A stretch of DNA of 64,000 nucleotides from Lachnoclostridium sp. UBA3262 (GCA_002362575.1 DEUM01000035.1:1-64000), one strand, 5' to 3'. Shown: positions 35,200 to 43,640, numbered from the stretch's first letter. Program-made: numbers and translations. The notes: a model not told the origin generated them from the letters alone.

Positions 35200-35482
35200 G
35201 ATGTCTGCTGTCACTTTTCCTGCCCTTTTGCAGTGCGTTCTCACTAAAGCCGCCACGCAGCGGTACAAATGCACCACCAGAGTTAGTCACATTACACTGC
35301 GGGCAGATGCAAAGCATCCATACATGAAAGAAAGATGTAAAAATAAATGTATTTGTTTTTTCATCCTTCTTTCATGTATGTGCACCTCAGGTGCTGCCCG
35401 CAGTAATCGGTAACTGAGGTGGTGCATAAGGACCGGCGGGCGGCAACGCTGCCAAAGGGCAGGAAAAGCGACAAGGCAGACA
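35200..35482. repeat. About 280-bp imperfect palindrome
   Basis: Nested complementary arms run inwards to a 24-nt AT-rich apex (35338-35361). They are 35215-35233/35449-35467, 35271-35278/35418-35425, 35297-35306/35394-35403, and an 18-of-19-bp apical stem 35319-35337/35362-35380. Two small internal hairpins (GATGC-GCATC and CACCT-AGGTG) sit opposite each other. No credible gene is present. It could be a miniature mobile element, an intergenic repeat family or a structured RNA. Confidence 0.75.
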
Positions 35483-35712
35483 ATGAGTTTTGCGAAGGGC
35501 GGCGTAGTGCTTTTGCAAACGAAGAAAACAATTTATTTTTCGCTGGGAGTGATGTCCCGACAAGAAACGGTAAGATATCCGCCGCATAACCGCGAAGGAC
35601 CAGGCAATTGCTCTGTGTCAAAATGGATTCAAATTGGTGCCGCCACGCTAGGCATGGATATTAAAAGGCAAAATTCACTGTTCTTTCTGACAATTTACCT
35701 AGTAGGTTACAA
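35483..35712. other. Gene-free spacer between two palindromes
   Basis: About 230 bp without a supportable gene. A minus-strand frame of 86 codons (35361-35621) runs through it into the palindrome, but it has no ribosome site and its sequence is dictated by the inverted repeat. No promoter or terminator was recognised. Confidence 0.45.
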
Positions 35713-35857
35713 AAAATATGACTGAAAAAAATATTTCAATGAGTAACTGTTGAAATCCGCTGGTGCATAAACTGCGTACTTTGCAGTTATGCACCACTGC
35801 GTGATTTCTCTCAAGCGAGAGCGTGTTACGAATAAAATATTTTTTCAGTCATATTTT
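35713..35857. repeat. 145-bp near-complete stem-loop element
   Basis: An 18-bp perfect outer stem (35713-35730 with 35840-35857) encloses GTAAC/GTTAC and GAAATC/GATTTC pairs. A 14-bp inner stem (35761-35774 with 35783-35796, one bulged base) and a side hairpin CTCTC-GAGAG (35808-35822) complete it. It shares the words TGGTGCATAA and ATGCACCAC with the larger palindrome nearby, suggesting a related family. It lies 26 bp downstream of mutY. Confidence 0.75.
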
Positions 35858-35883
35858 GCATCATACTGTCTAAATGACAAAAT

Positions 35884-36960
35884 CTAATCAGGAATCTGTT
35901 TCAAAAAGGAGTGAAAAGCCACCGGTATGGCATACTGCTTACTCAGATTTTCCTTCTCCGTCCACACTATATCTGGTACAACCTCCTGCATGGTATCCTG
36001 AGCCTGTTCCGGCATAATCTCCACTAGATACCCTTTCATATGCCATTCCACATGGGAAAAAATATGCCTACCGCTCTTTAACCGGCGTATCCCGGCTGGC
36101 TGCACGCCCTTCTGCTTCAGATATTCTTCTGTCTGCTTCATCGTCAGATGCCCGGAGAGGGAAGGAAATTCCCACAGCCCTGCCAACAGCCCTGTCTCTG
36201 GTCTTCTCGCAATGCCAACTCTCTCTCCTGTCAGAAAAATCAAGATGGTTTTCTTCTCCACCCGCCGCGCCTTCTTTTCCGGCTTTACCGGAAGCTCTGT
36301 CTGCGTTCCTGCAATCCGTCCCTGACAGGTTTCTGCCACCGGACACTGCCCACAAAGCGGCGCTCCATTTGGAATACAGACAACCTCCCCTAACTCCATC
36401 AGCGCCTCATTAAAATCTCCCGGCTTATCCTCGGGAATTATTTTCATGACAGAGCGCTCGGTCTTCTTTCTTACCGCCGCCTTGGAAATATCATCCCGAC
36501 AGTTTAAATATCGCATGAGCACACGCAAAACATTACCATCCACAGCCGGAGCCGGAATGTGGTAGGCAATGGAGGCAATCGCTCCCGCCGTATAATTACC
36601 GATTCCCGGCAATTCGAGGAGCAAATCATAATCTGCCGGCAGCACTCCGTCATAACGTTCTACGACAAGCTTTGCCGCCTTTTGCAGGTTTCTTGCCCGG
36701 TTGTAGTAGCCGAGTCCCTCCCACAGCTTCATAAGTTCCTCCTCCGGCACACCCGCCAGCGCCTTCACATCGGGAAGCCTCTCTATGAACCTCTCGTAAT
36801 ATGCCTTTGCCGCCTCTATGCGGGTTTGTTGCAACATAATTTCAGACAGCCACACATGATACGGTGTAGCTGCCTCCCTCCACGGCATACTGCGTTTATT
36901 TTTTTGATACCAACGGCAAAGCGGTTCCGCCAGCCCGTCAATTTCATATATGTCCTGCAC
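35884..36960 (-). CDS. mutY: A/G-specific adenine glycosylase
   Basis: MutY removes adenine mispaired with 8-oxoguanine. Visible are the catalytic Glu in SEIMLQQTRIE, the helix-hairpin-helix ELPGIGNYTAGAIAS with catalytic Asp in PAVDGN, the 4Fe-4S site CIPNGAPLCGQCPVAETC (CX8CX2CX5C), and a C-terminal NUDIX-like 8-oxoG recognition domain. The length is 358 residues. The GTG start at 36960 lies 4 bp after the stop of the sigma-like gene with AGGGGTGAT as ribosome site; a frame extending to 37029 overlaps that gene and is rejected. Confidence 0.94.
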   Translation of the reverse strand: MQDIYEIDGLAEPLCRWYQKNKRSMPWREAATPYHVWLSEIMLQQTRIEAAKAYYERFIERLPDVKALAGVPEEELMKLWEGLGYYNRARNLQKAAKLVVERYDGVLPADYDLLLELPGIGNYTAGAIASIAYHIPAPAVDGNVLRVLMRYLNCRDDISKAAVRKKTERSVMKIIPEDKPGDFNEALMELGEVVCIPNGAPLCGQCPVAETCQGRIAGTQTELPVKPEKKARRVEKKTILIFLTGERVGIARRPETGLLAGLWEFPSLSGHLTMKQTEEYLKQKGVQPAGIRRLKSGRHIFSHVEWHMKGYLVEIMPEQAQDTMQEVVPDIVWTEKENLSKQYAIPVAFHSFLKQIPD

Positions 36961-36964
36961 CTTA

Positions 36965-37747
36965 TCACCCCTGCTGTTTCGTCTGTTCCCCTTTCCCCAG
37001 CTCAATATTATCCCTTGACAGCTCCACATACATACGGATTTCCTCCTCCTGCATATGGGTAAATTCTACCAATTCTTCTATTGTGGCAATTCTTCCGTAC
37101 TCCTCTGCCAGCGTATGTGTTGCCTCCAAAAGCAGGTTAATACGCGCCAGAACAGCACTCACGCTGTCATCCTTTGCAAGCTCCTCATCGACAAGCTCAA
37201 TCAGACGGCTTCGCACTGCATGGTCAATCGCCTTTTTAAAGTCCACTACTTCCTGATTGCCGCAGAGCATGGAAACACAGGTAATCAGCTCTAAATTTCC
37301 CTCCTGAATCAAGTCCTCCAGCGGCACACCCCGTCCACGGAATCTGCCTGCCAGTGTGACAACCCGTTTCAAATGAGCTTCTATCACGGTTGAAACGACT
37401 TCCTCCCTGCCACGGCGCAGCCTGTCATACAGCTCCTTTACCTCCGCATCAGAGTACACTGGTAATTCCCGCAGTTCTTTTCGGTAAATGCGGAGATACT
37501 TGGAATCCTCCGGTGCTGTTTTCTCATCCTCCGGTTCTTTTCCCTGCGCAGCCTCCGGCTTTTTTGAAAAGCCCGGCACATGAATCCGGTGCTCAGCAAG
37601 ATACGCATATACTAACTCCAACTGTTCCCCGGTCAGTCCCATATCACTGCAGTAATCCGCAATTTCCTCTTTCGTCAGCGTGTTGTCCTTCGTCCTGCCG
37701 AAGTCAACTAATTCTCCCATCTGGCGTAAAAATTCCTGCTGCTCCAT
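36965..37747 (-). CDS. Sigma-70-like protein lacking region 4
   Basis: A 260-residue protein. After ~90 residues of helical and acidic sequence it shows a sigma-70 region 2-like segment (KELYDRLRRGREEVVSTVIEAHLKRVVTLAGRFRGRGVPLEDLIQEGNLELI) including the core-binding helix and the PLEDLIQEG motif of primary-type sigma factors. A region 3-like stretch follows (YGRIATIEELVEFTHMQEEEIRMYVELSRDNIEL). There is no C-terminal -35-binding region 4. It could be a regulator that competes for RNA polymerase or an unusual sigma. The start at 37747 follows GAGG. It is tightly linked to mutY. Confidence 0.72.
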   Translation of the reverse strand: MEQQEFLRQMGELVDFGRTKDNTLTKEEIADYCSDMGLTGEQLELVYAYLAEHRIHVPGFSKKPEAAQGKEPEDEKTAPEDSKYLRIYRKELRELPVYSDAEVKELYDRLRRGREEVVSTVIEAHLKRVVTLAGRFRGRGVPLEDLIQEGNLELITCVSMLCGNQEVVDFKKAIDHAVRSRLIELVDEELAKDDSVSAVLARINLLLEATHTLAEEYGRIATIEELVEFTHMQEEEIRMYVELSRDNIELGKGEQTKQQG

Positions 37748-37783
37748 TTTAATCCTCATTTCTAACCGACTTGATTTGTTTCA

Positions 37784-38956
37784 CTATCTGACAGCGCTTT
37801 CATAGATTTCTATTATATCCTGTCTCGTCAGTTTCACATAATTTCCTTCCGTCTCCCTGCCGCTCATCAGCTTATCTGTAAGCAGAGGAATATCTTCCTG
37901 CTTCGCTCCCAGTTCAGCAAAAGAGGACGGCATACCAATATTTTTCAGGAATTTTTCAAACGCTTCAATTCCCTTTAATGCCGTCTCCTCCGGATTATTT
38001 TCATTTAAGTCAATGTCCCACACCCGCGTGGCAAAAGTAATAAACTTGTTCGGGTTTGTCTTCATCACATGCCGCATCCAGAGTGGGGCGATTACCGCCA
38101 GTCCAGCTCCGTGGGTGACATCATACAACGCTGACAGTTCATGTTCGATATGGTGGCTTGCCCAGTCCTGTTCACGCCCGACTCCACATACATTGTTGTG
38201 TGCCAGCATACCTGCCCACATAATATTTGCCCTCGCATCATAATTCTCCGGGTTCTCTATCACTCTCGGCGTCTCATAAATAATCGTCTTTAAAATCCCC
38301 TCACAGAGACGGTCTGTAATCTCCACTTCCTCTGTGTTGGAAAAATATCTCTCACATACATGAATCATAATATCGGTTGCCCCTGCTGCCGTCTGATATG
38401 CAGGCAGCGTACAGGTCAGCTCGGGATTCAGGATGGAGAACTTCGGACGGAGCCAATCACTCTTAGCTCCCTTTTTTATCTGTGTTTCTTCGTCTGTAAT
38501 GACAGTATTCCCAGAGCCTTCACTCCCTGCCGCCGCAATTGTCAGTACCGTCCCAACCGGCAGCGCCTTCTCAATGACAGCTTTGCCCCGATAAAAATCT
38601 AAAAAATTTCCATCATATACACTCCCTGCGGCAATCGCCTTCGCAGAATCAATTACGCTTCCGCCGCCGACAGCCAGAATGAAATCCACTTTCTCACTTT
38701 TACAAAGCTGAATCCCTTCCTGAACAAGCCCACTCCGTGGATTCGGCTTTACACCGCCCAGCTCGACAAAAGCGATTCCTTCCTTTTTCAGACAGTCTGC
38801 AACTCTGTCATAGAGGCCGCTTTTCTTAATTGAACCGCCGCCATAGTGAAATAACACCTTCGTACCCCCAAAACGGTGAACCAGCTCTGCCACATGGGAC
38901 TCTGCTCCCCTTCCAAAATCAAAGTATGTAGGGGAATAAAAAGTAAAATTATCCAT
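37784..38956 (-). CDS. Iron-containing alcohol dehydrogenase (butanol dehydrogenase-like)
   Basis: A 390-residue group III, metal-dependent NAD(P)H alcohol dehydrogenase of the YqhD/BdhA type. The N-terminal Rossmann-like part has GGGSVIDSAKAIAAG, and the metal-binding histidines are in WASHHIEHELSALYDVTHGAGLAV. The likely role is reduction of aldehydes to alcohols during fermentation or aldehyde detoxification; the substrate cannot be told from sequence. The start at 38956 follows AAAGGA and lies 16 bp after asnA. A frame extending to 39010 overlaps asnA and is rejected. Confidence 0.9.
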   Translation of the reverse strand: MDNFTFYSPTYFDFGRGAESHVAELVHRFGGTKVLFHYGGGSIKKSGLYDRVADCLKKEGIAFVELGGVKPNPRSGLVQEGIQLCKSEKVDFILAVGGGSVIDSAKAIAAGSVYDGNFLDFYRGKAVIEKALPVGTVLTIAAAGSEGSGNTVITDEETQIKKGAKSDWLRPKFSILNPELTCTLPAYQTAAGATDIMIHVCERYFSNTEEVEITDRLCEGILKTIIYETPRVIENPENYDARANIMWAGMLAHNNVCGVGREQDWASHHIEHELSALYDVTHGAGLAVIAPLWMRHVMKTNPNKFITFATRVWDIDLNENNPEETALKGIEAFEKFLKNIGMPSSFAELGAKQEDIPLLTDKLMSGRETEGNYVKLTRQDIIEIYESAVR

Positions 38957-38972
38957 TCTGACACATCCTTTA

Positions 38973-39980
38973 TTATAATAAGTACAGATTTTTCTTTTCC
39001 GCTTCCTCAAGTACCTCCTGCGGCCAAATCGACGCCTGAACCTCGCCGATATGTGCCTTTCTCAAAAAGAACATACAGATTCTGGACTGCCCAATGCCGC
39101 CTCCGATTGTATAAGGAAGTTTTTTCTCTAAAATCTCTTTCTGGAAAGGAAGTGATTCCCGCTCCTTGCAGTCTGCCTTCTCTAACTGTTCCTCCAACGC
39201 CTTTTCGTCGACACGGATTCCCATGGAGGAAATCTCCAGTGCGATATCCAGCACGGAATAATAAACAATAATATCGCCGTTTAGCGACCAGTCGTCATAG
39301 TCCGGTGCACGCCCGTCGTGCGGCTCACCCGAAGCCAGCTTATCACCAATCTGCATAAGAAAAATCGCACCATGCTCCTTGACCGCCTCGTATTCACGTT
39401 CTTTCGGCGTCTTGTCAGGATATTTATCCTCCAACTCCTGAGTTGTGATAAAGGTAATATTTGTCGGCAAAGATTTCTTAATATAGCTGTACTTCACAGT
39501 CATATAATCCTCTGTCTCCTGAAGCGCCTCGTACACTTTGATTACAATATCCTTTAGTGTCTCTGTGTTTCGTTCTTCCTTGTCAATAATCCGCTCCCAG
39601 TCCCACTGGTCCACAAAAATTGAATGAAGATTATCGGTATCTTCGTCCCTGCGTATCGCATTCATATCCGCGTAAAGCCCTTCGCCATGTTTAAAACCAT
39701 AGCGTTTCAGAGCATGGCGTTTCCACTTCGCCAGCGAGTGAACAATTTCTATCCTGCGCTCATCCTGCTCCCGGATTCCAAAACTTACCGGACGTTCCAC
39801 TCCGTTCAAATTATCATTAAGACCGGATTCCGGAGCGACAAAAAGTGGAGCCGACACACGTGTCAGATTCAGGTTAGCCGCCAGTGCCCTTTCAAAAAAA
39901 TCCTTTACCGTCTTAATCGCTTCCTCAGTCTCCCTGATATTCAGTGCTGACTGATAGTGCTCTGGTACTACTAAATTCAT
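38973..39980 (-). CDS. asnA: Aspartate-ammonia ligase (asparagine synthetase A)
   Basis: AsnA makes asparagine from aspartate, ammonia and ATP. It is a class II synthetase fold related to AspRS. Recognisable segments include VERPVSFGIREQDERRIEIVHSLAKWKR, FVDQWDWERI and the C-terminal GGGIGQSRICMFFL (motif 3 Arg). The length is 335 residues. The ATG at 39980 is preferred, 9 bp after AGGAGG. It follows asnS by 35 bp, so asparagine synthesis and charging are encoded together. Confidence 0.95.
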   Translation of the reverse strand: MNLVVPEHYQSALNIRETEEAIKTVKDFFERALAANLNLTRVSAPLFVAPESGLNDNLNGVERPVSFGIREQDERRIEIVHSLAKWKRHALKRYGFKHGEGLYADMNAIRRDEDTDNLHSIFVDQWDWERIIDKEERNTETLKDIVIKVYEALQETEDYMTVKYSYIKKSLPTNITFITTQELEDKYPDKTPKEREYEAVKEHGAIFLMQIGDKLASGEPHDGRAPDYDDWSLNGDIIVYYSVLDIALEISSMGIRVDEKALEEQLEKADCKERESLPFQKEILEKKLPYTIGGGIGQSRICMFFLRKAHIGEVQASIWPQEVLEEAEKKNLYLL

Positions 39981-40015
39981 GTCTGTCATCCTCCTATATT
40001 TTTTCTATATTTATA

Positions 40016-41407
40016 TTACAATTCACAATTATTTACCGTACGCGGGAACGGAATTACATCCCGGATATTCTGCATACCGGTCAGATACATAACACAGCGT
40101 TCAAAACCAAGTCCAAAACCTGCATGGCGCGCCGTTCCATATTTTCTCAAATCCAAATAGAAATCATAGTCTTCTTTGTTCAGATTACATTCCTCCATGC
40201 GTCCCGCCAGCTTTTCATAATCATCCTCACGCTGGCTTCCGCCAATGATTTCCCCGATTCCCGGCACAAGGCAGTCCATCGCCGCCACTGTCTTACCGTC
40301 CTCATTCATTTTCATATAAAATGCTTTGATTTCTTTCGGGTAATCTGTCACAAATACCGGGCGTTTAAATATTTCTTCTGTCAGATAGCGCTCATGCTCC
40401 GTCTGCAAATCCACGCCCCATGAAACCTTATATTCAAACTCATCGTTATGCTTTTCCAAAAGCTCAATCGCCTCTGTGTATGTCACATGGCCAAAGTCCG
40501 AATTTACTACATGCTGCAACCGTTCGAGTAATCCCTTATCGACAAACTTATTGAAAAACTCCATCTCCTCCGGTGCATTTTCCAGCACATAGGAAATAAT
40601 GTATTTCAGCATGCTTTCTGCCAGCATCATATCATCCTTCAAATCCGCAAACGCAATTTCCGGCTCAATCATCCAAAATTCTGCCGCATGACGCGTTGTA
40701 TTCGAATTTTCAGCACGGAAAGTCGGCCCAAACGTATAGATATTTTTAAATGCCATGGCATATGTCTCGCCGTTTAGCTGACCGCTTACGGTCAGATTCG
40801 TTTCTTTATTAAAGAAGTCCTTTGTATAATCTATTTTTCCCTCTTTTGTCATCGGCAGATTTTCCATATCGAGCGTCGTGACACGAAACATCTCCCCCGC
40901 ACCCTCGCAGTCACTTCCGGTAATCAACGGTGTGTGTACATAGACAAATTCCCTCTCCTGAAAGAATTTGTGAATCGCATAGGCAATCAGCGAGCGCACG
41001 CGAAATACCGCTTGAAACGTATTTGTCCTCGGACGCAGATGTGAGATACTCCGCAGATATTCAAAAGAATGTCGTTTCTTCTGTAATGGATAGTCCGGTG
41101 CAGATTCTCCCTCCACAACAACTTCCTCTGCCTGTATCTCAAACGGCTGCTTCGCATTTGGCGTCGCCACAAGCTTTCCTGTCACAATCACAGCCGCACC
41201 GACATTTAACTTGGAAATCTCTGCAAAATTATCCAGCTTATCTGCATACACAATCTGCAACGGCTCAAAAAACGTCCCGTCGTTTACTACCAAAAACCCA
41301 AACGTCTTGGAATCCCTGACACTTCTCAGCCAGCCTCCTACTGTAACTACCTTATCCAGATATTTTTCTTTTTCCCGGAATAAACTCCGTATACTCGTTA
41401 ACTCCAT
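40016..41407 (-). CDS. asnS: Asparaginyl-tRNA synthetase
   Basis: AsnRS (class IIb) charges tRNA-Asn. It has an N-terminal OB-fold anticodon-binding domain (KVVTVGGWLRSVRDSKTFGFLVVNDG), motif 2 with FRAENSNTTRHAAEFWMIEPE, and motif 3 with GFGLGFERCVMYLTGMQNIRDVIPFPR. The length is 463 residues. The start follows GAGG. No T-box leader is visible: only ~50 bp separate it from the terminator of the upstream tRNA gene. Confidence 0.96.
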   Translation of the reverse strand: MELTSIRSLFREKEKYLDKVVTVGGWLRSVRDSKTFGFLVVNDGTFFEPLQIVYADKLDNFAEISKLNVGAAVIVTGKLVATPNAKQPFEIQAEEVVVEGESAPDYPLQKKRHSFEYLRSISHLRPRTNTFQAVFRVRSLIAYAIHKFFQEREFVYVHTPLITGSDCEGAGEMFRVTTLDMENLPMTKEGKIDYTKDFFNKETNLTVSGQLNGETYAMAFKNIYTFGPTFRAENSNTTRHAAEFWMIEPEIAFADLKDDMMLAESMLKYIISYVLENAPEEMEFFNKFVDKGLLERLQHVVNSDFGHVTYTEAIELLEKHNDEFEYKVSWGVDLQTEHERYLTEEIFKRPVFVTDYPKEIKAFYMKMNEDGKTVAAMDCLVPGIGEIIGGSQREDDYEKLAGRMEECNLNKEDYDFYLDLRKYGTARHAGFGLGFERCVMYLTGMQNIRDVIPFPRTVNNCEL

Positions 41408-41456
41408 AATTTACCTCATTTCTAATTCCTTCTATCATTCAGGTACAGTCCCTGTA

Positions 41457-41487
41457 CAAAAGGGCTGTCTGAATAAGACAGCCCTCT
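41457..41487 (-). terminator. Terminator of tRNA-Gly
   Basis: A 10-bp perfect stem (41461-41470 with 41476-41485) and 5-nt loop are followed by T residues on the minus strand, directly downstream of the tRNA 3' end. Confidence 0.85.
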
Positions 41488-41490
41488 GCA

Positions 41491-41563
<73 letters not shown>

Positions 41564-41592
41564 ATATGTCAATTTCTGTTGACACCTTAAGT

Positions 41593-41621
41593 ATAGTAAC
41601 ATAGTTTTTTTCTGTTGTCAA
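41593..41621 (-). promoter_or_regulatory. Sigma-A promoter of tRNA-Gly
   Basis: Minus-strand TTGACA (41616-41621) and TACTAT (41593-41598) are 17 bp apart, about 30 bp upstream of the mature tRNA 5' end. Confidence 0.8.
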
Positions 41622-41672
41622 TGATTTGCCGCTGTGAATCAGGGCGAAGCTTAAAACAAAATTCCAGAACAT

Positions 41673-42569
41673 TCACTCCCTATAAGGCACACGAAAATAG
41701 TCCAGATATTTTTTGAACTTATCCTGTGCCGTTAGACAGGTATCTATAAGATACCCACGTTCGGATTTCCACTCCCTCAACCCGCGATAGTAGAACATTT
41801 TCAATTCCTCATCAATAATGAACGGCACGATATTGTTCCGCAGGCACTCCTTAAAAAGAATCAGCCGCCCTACACGACCATTGCCATCCTGAAATGGGTG
41901 AATAGACTCAAAAACCACATGAAACTCAAGCAATTCCTCCAACGTCTTAGTTTTTTCCCTTTTATATGTGGCAATCAATGCCTTCATCTGTTCTGACACA
42001 TCTTCAGGAGGAACCGTTTCCATACCGCCGACTTCATTCGGCAATTTCTTATATGCGCCTACGGCAAACCAATCCTTTCGAGAGTCACTTGTGCCGCTTT
42101 TCAGCGTCTGATGAAGCTGCTTGATAAATGTTTCACTCAGTGATTGATTGGCAGAGCCGATTACTATATCAATGCACCTAAAGTGATTTACTGTCTCTAC
42201 AATATCATCTACATTCACTGCCCCTTCATCCATGCCAATCGTATTCGTCTCATAAATATATCGCGTCTGGTCATGGGTAAGTCTGCTCCCCTCAATATGA
42301 TTGGAATTATATGTCAGCTCAATCTGTATTTTGTGATAAATACCGCCCTTCATCCCGCTTGCTTTTTCTAATCTAAGAAAATCAAGCAGTGTTTTTGGCT
42401 CATCGTTCCTTTTATTGATTCGGTTCGGGCGCTTTGCTGTTTCCGGAATATTCCATGTTTTACCCTTCAAAAAAGCGTCTGGTATCTTTCCCATAGCACA
42501 GTAGTTACGCACGGTTCTTTCAGAAACATTCCACATTTTTGCTATCTGAGCAACTGATAGATATTTCAT
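41673..42569 (-). CDS. Fic family protein with N-terminal helix-turn-helix
   Basis: A 298-residue Fic-domain protein, a family that usually transfers AMP to hydroxyl side chains of target proteins. The active-site motif HPFQDGNGR (224-232) has the catalytic His and the ATP-binding Gly/Arg. An inhibitory-helix motif SNHIEG (89-94, pattern S/TxxxEG) lies before the core, indicating a self-inhibited class II enzyme. Residues 1-45 form a MerR/excisionase-like helix-turn-helix (LSVAQIAKMWNVSERTVRNYC), so the protein may bind its own promoter, where an inverted repeat is found. The start follows GGAGG. The target is unknown. Confidence 0.9.
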   Translation of the reverse strand: MKYLSVAQIAKMWNVSERTVRNYCAMGKIPDAFLKGKTWNIPETAKRPNRINKRNDEPKTLLDFLRLEKASGMKGGIYHKIQIELTYNSNHIEGSRLTHDQTRYIYETNTIGMDEGAVNVDDIVETVNHFRCIDIVIGSANQSLSETFIKQLHQTLKSGTSDSRKDWFAVGAYKKLPNEVGGMETVPPEDVSEQMKALIATYKREKTKTLEELLEFHVVFESIHPFQDGNGRVGRLILFKECLRNNIVPFIIDEELKMFYYRGLREWKSERGYLIDTCLTAQDKFKKYLDYFRVPYRE

Positions 42570-42592
42570 AAGTTTGTACCTCCGTAGAGATA

Positions 42593-42657
42593 AGTATACT
42601 ATATTATCGGCAAAAATTCAATGAATTATACTGAATTATTTCTATGTTTTTGCCGAT
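42593..42657 (-). promoter_or_regulatory. fic promoter with embedded inverted-repeat operator
   Basis: Minus-strand TTGAAT (42616-42621) and TATACT (42593-42598) are 17 bp apart. A perfect 11-bp inverted repeat, ATCGGCAAAAA (42606-42616) and TTTTTGCCGAT (42647-42657), has one arm in the -35/-10 spacer and the other upstream. A second AATTCA/TGAATT symmetry lies between them. This layout fits repression, probably by the Fic protein's own DNA-binding domain. Confidence 0.6.
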
Positions 42658-42688
42658 ATGCTTAATGTAGTAAGCTCTGGAATTAAAT

Positions 42689-42850
42689 TTACCTGTTCTT
42701 TAAATCTTTGAATGTCCCGAAAATCACATCGTATGCATTTTCATAACTCACATCAACTAACAACGATACCTTGCAGACCACTCTTTTCACACCCCAGTTT
42801 TTCTGTGTAATCTCCTCCGGCATTTCTGCTACTAATAAACTCTCTTTCAT
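42689..42850 (-). CDS. Possible 53-aa small protein
   Basis: A minus-strand frame of 53 codons starts MKESLLVAEMPEEITQKNWG and ends KDLKNR. The composition looks protein-like (balanced charged and hydrophobic residues, plausible helix/strand pattern), but no ribosome site is visible upstream. I do not recognise it. It could be a small gene or the remnant of a larger one in this degraded region. Confidence 0.35.
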   Translation of the reverse strand: MKESLLVAEMPEEITQKNWGVKRVVCKVSLLVDVSYENAYDVIFGTFKDLKNR

Positions 42851-42949
42851 TTGCAAAAATATTTACTGTTCTAAAAAACTCTCTTATCTGTTAATCGTGG
42901 CATACAAGTATCTTATGAATAGCATTTTAGCATAATCTTAACATCTCTT

Positions 42950-43030
42950 CTAGCATTTCTTCGTTTTATTGCCTTTTTGCTCCAGTTCCTTGAAAGATAT
43001 CGGCTTCTCTTTTGCAATAGTTTTCATCAT
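42950..43030 (-). CDS. Possible 26-aa small ORF
   Basis: A short minus-strand frame (MMKTIAKEKPISFKELEQKG..., ending KTKKC) with a strong ribosome site AAAGGAG at good spacing. It may be a short peptide gene or the preserved start of a gene whose remainder has been lost by deletion. No family is recognised. Confidence 0.35.
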   Translation of the reverse strand: MMKTIAKEKPISFKELEQKGNKTKKC

Positions 43031-43189
43031 ACTGTCTCCTTTTCGTGTTTTTTTACAATAACATCGACACGCTCGTCTCAAAACCACAAACCAGACAACC
43101 ATGCAGGAAACGCCGCATCTGTCAAGTATGGAACAAATTTTTATATCAATCTGAAACTATAGATAATTTTACCACAAAATTAAAAACAG

Positions 43190-43640
43190 GCTATATTCAA
43201 TATACCCGCTTCTATCATTCTTAATGCGGTCTGCCTACTACTCTATTCTATCCCTTGCTCCATGCCCTGCTCAAACTTTTCCTGATATTGCATCTGACGT
43301 GTCATATAATCCACTCTCCATTTCTCATTTTTTCTAATAGACTGCACTTCCGCATCCAATTCTCTCGTAAAATCATCTTCCGGTTTTTTGCCGTCGATAA
43401 AATCAAGCAACTTTTTCATCTCTGGTGTAACATCATCCATATTGCCTTTAATATTCAAAATAATCTTCGTTGTACCATCACCCAAACCTAGCTCTGGATT
43501 TTAAATACAGCGATTTTCAAAAGTATAAATGCGCCTTCCTTCGCCGAACAAATCAAAGGTACATACAAAGAAAAGTTTTTCCCATAAGTTATACTCCCTC
43601 TCCCTTTTATTTGCTTTTATTATAATATGCCCCTTGCTGT
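43190..43640 (-). pseudogene. Rpn/PD-(D/E)XK nuclease family pseudogene
   Basis: A decayed member of the Rpn (recombination-promoting nuclease, transposase_31-like) family. The minus strand reads LWEKLFFVCTFDLFGEG... TYTFENRCI, then an in-frame TAA (about 43500), then NPELGLGDGTTKIILNIKG...DDFTRELDAEVQS to a stop at 43243. A further family-like tail TALRMIEAGILN follows in another frame. The N-terminal catalytic half is missing. At least one stop, one frameshift and a 5' deletion make it non-functional. Confidence 0.7.

Noticed and set aside
35361..35621. 86-codon minus-strand frame in the palindromic region
   Set aside because: No ribosome site, unusual composition, and the frame lies largely inside the inverted repeat, so it is likely fortuitous.
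41408..41490. T-box riboswitch upstream of asnS
   Set aside because: The gap is about 80 bp and is occupied by the terminator of tRNA-Gly; no specifier loop or T-box sequence is present.
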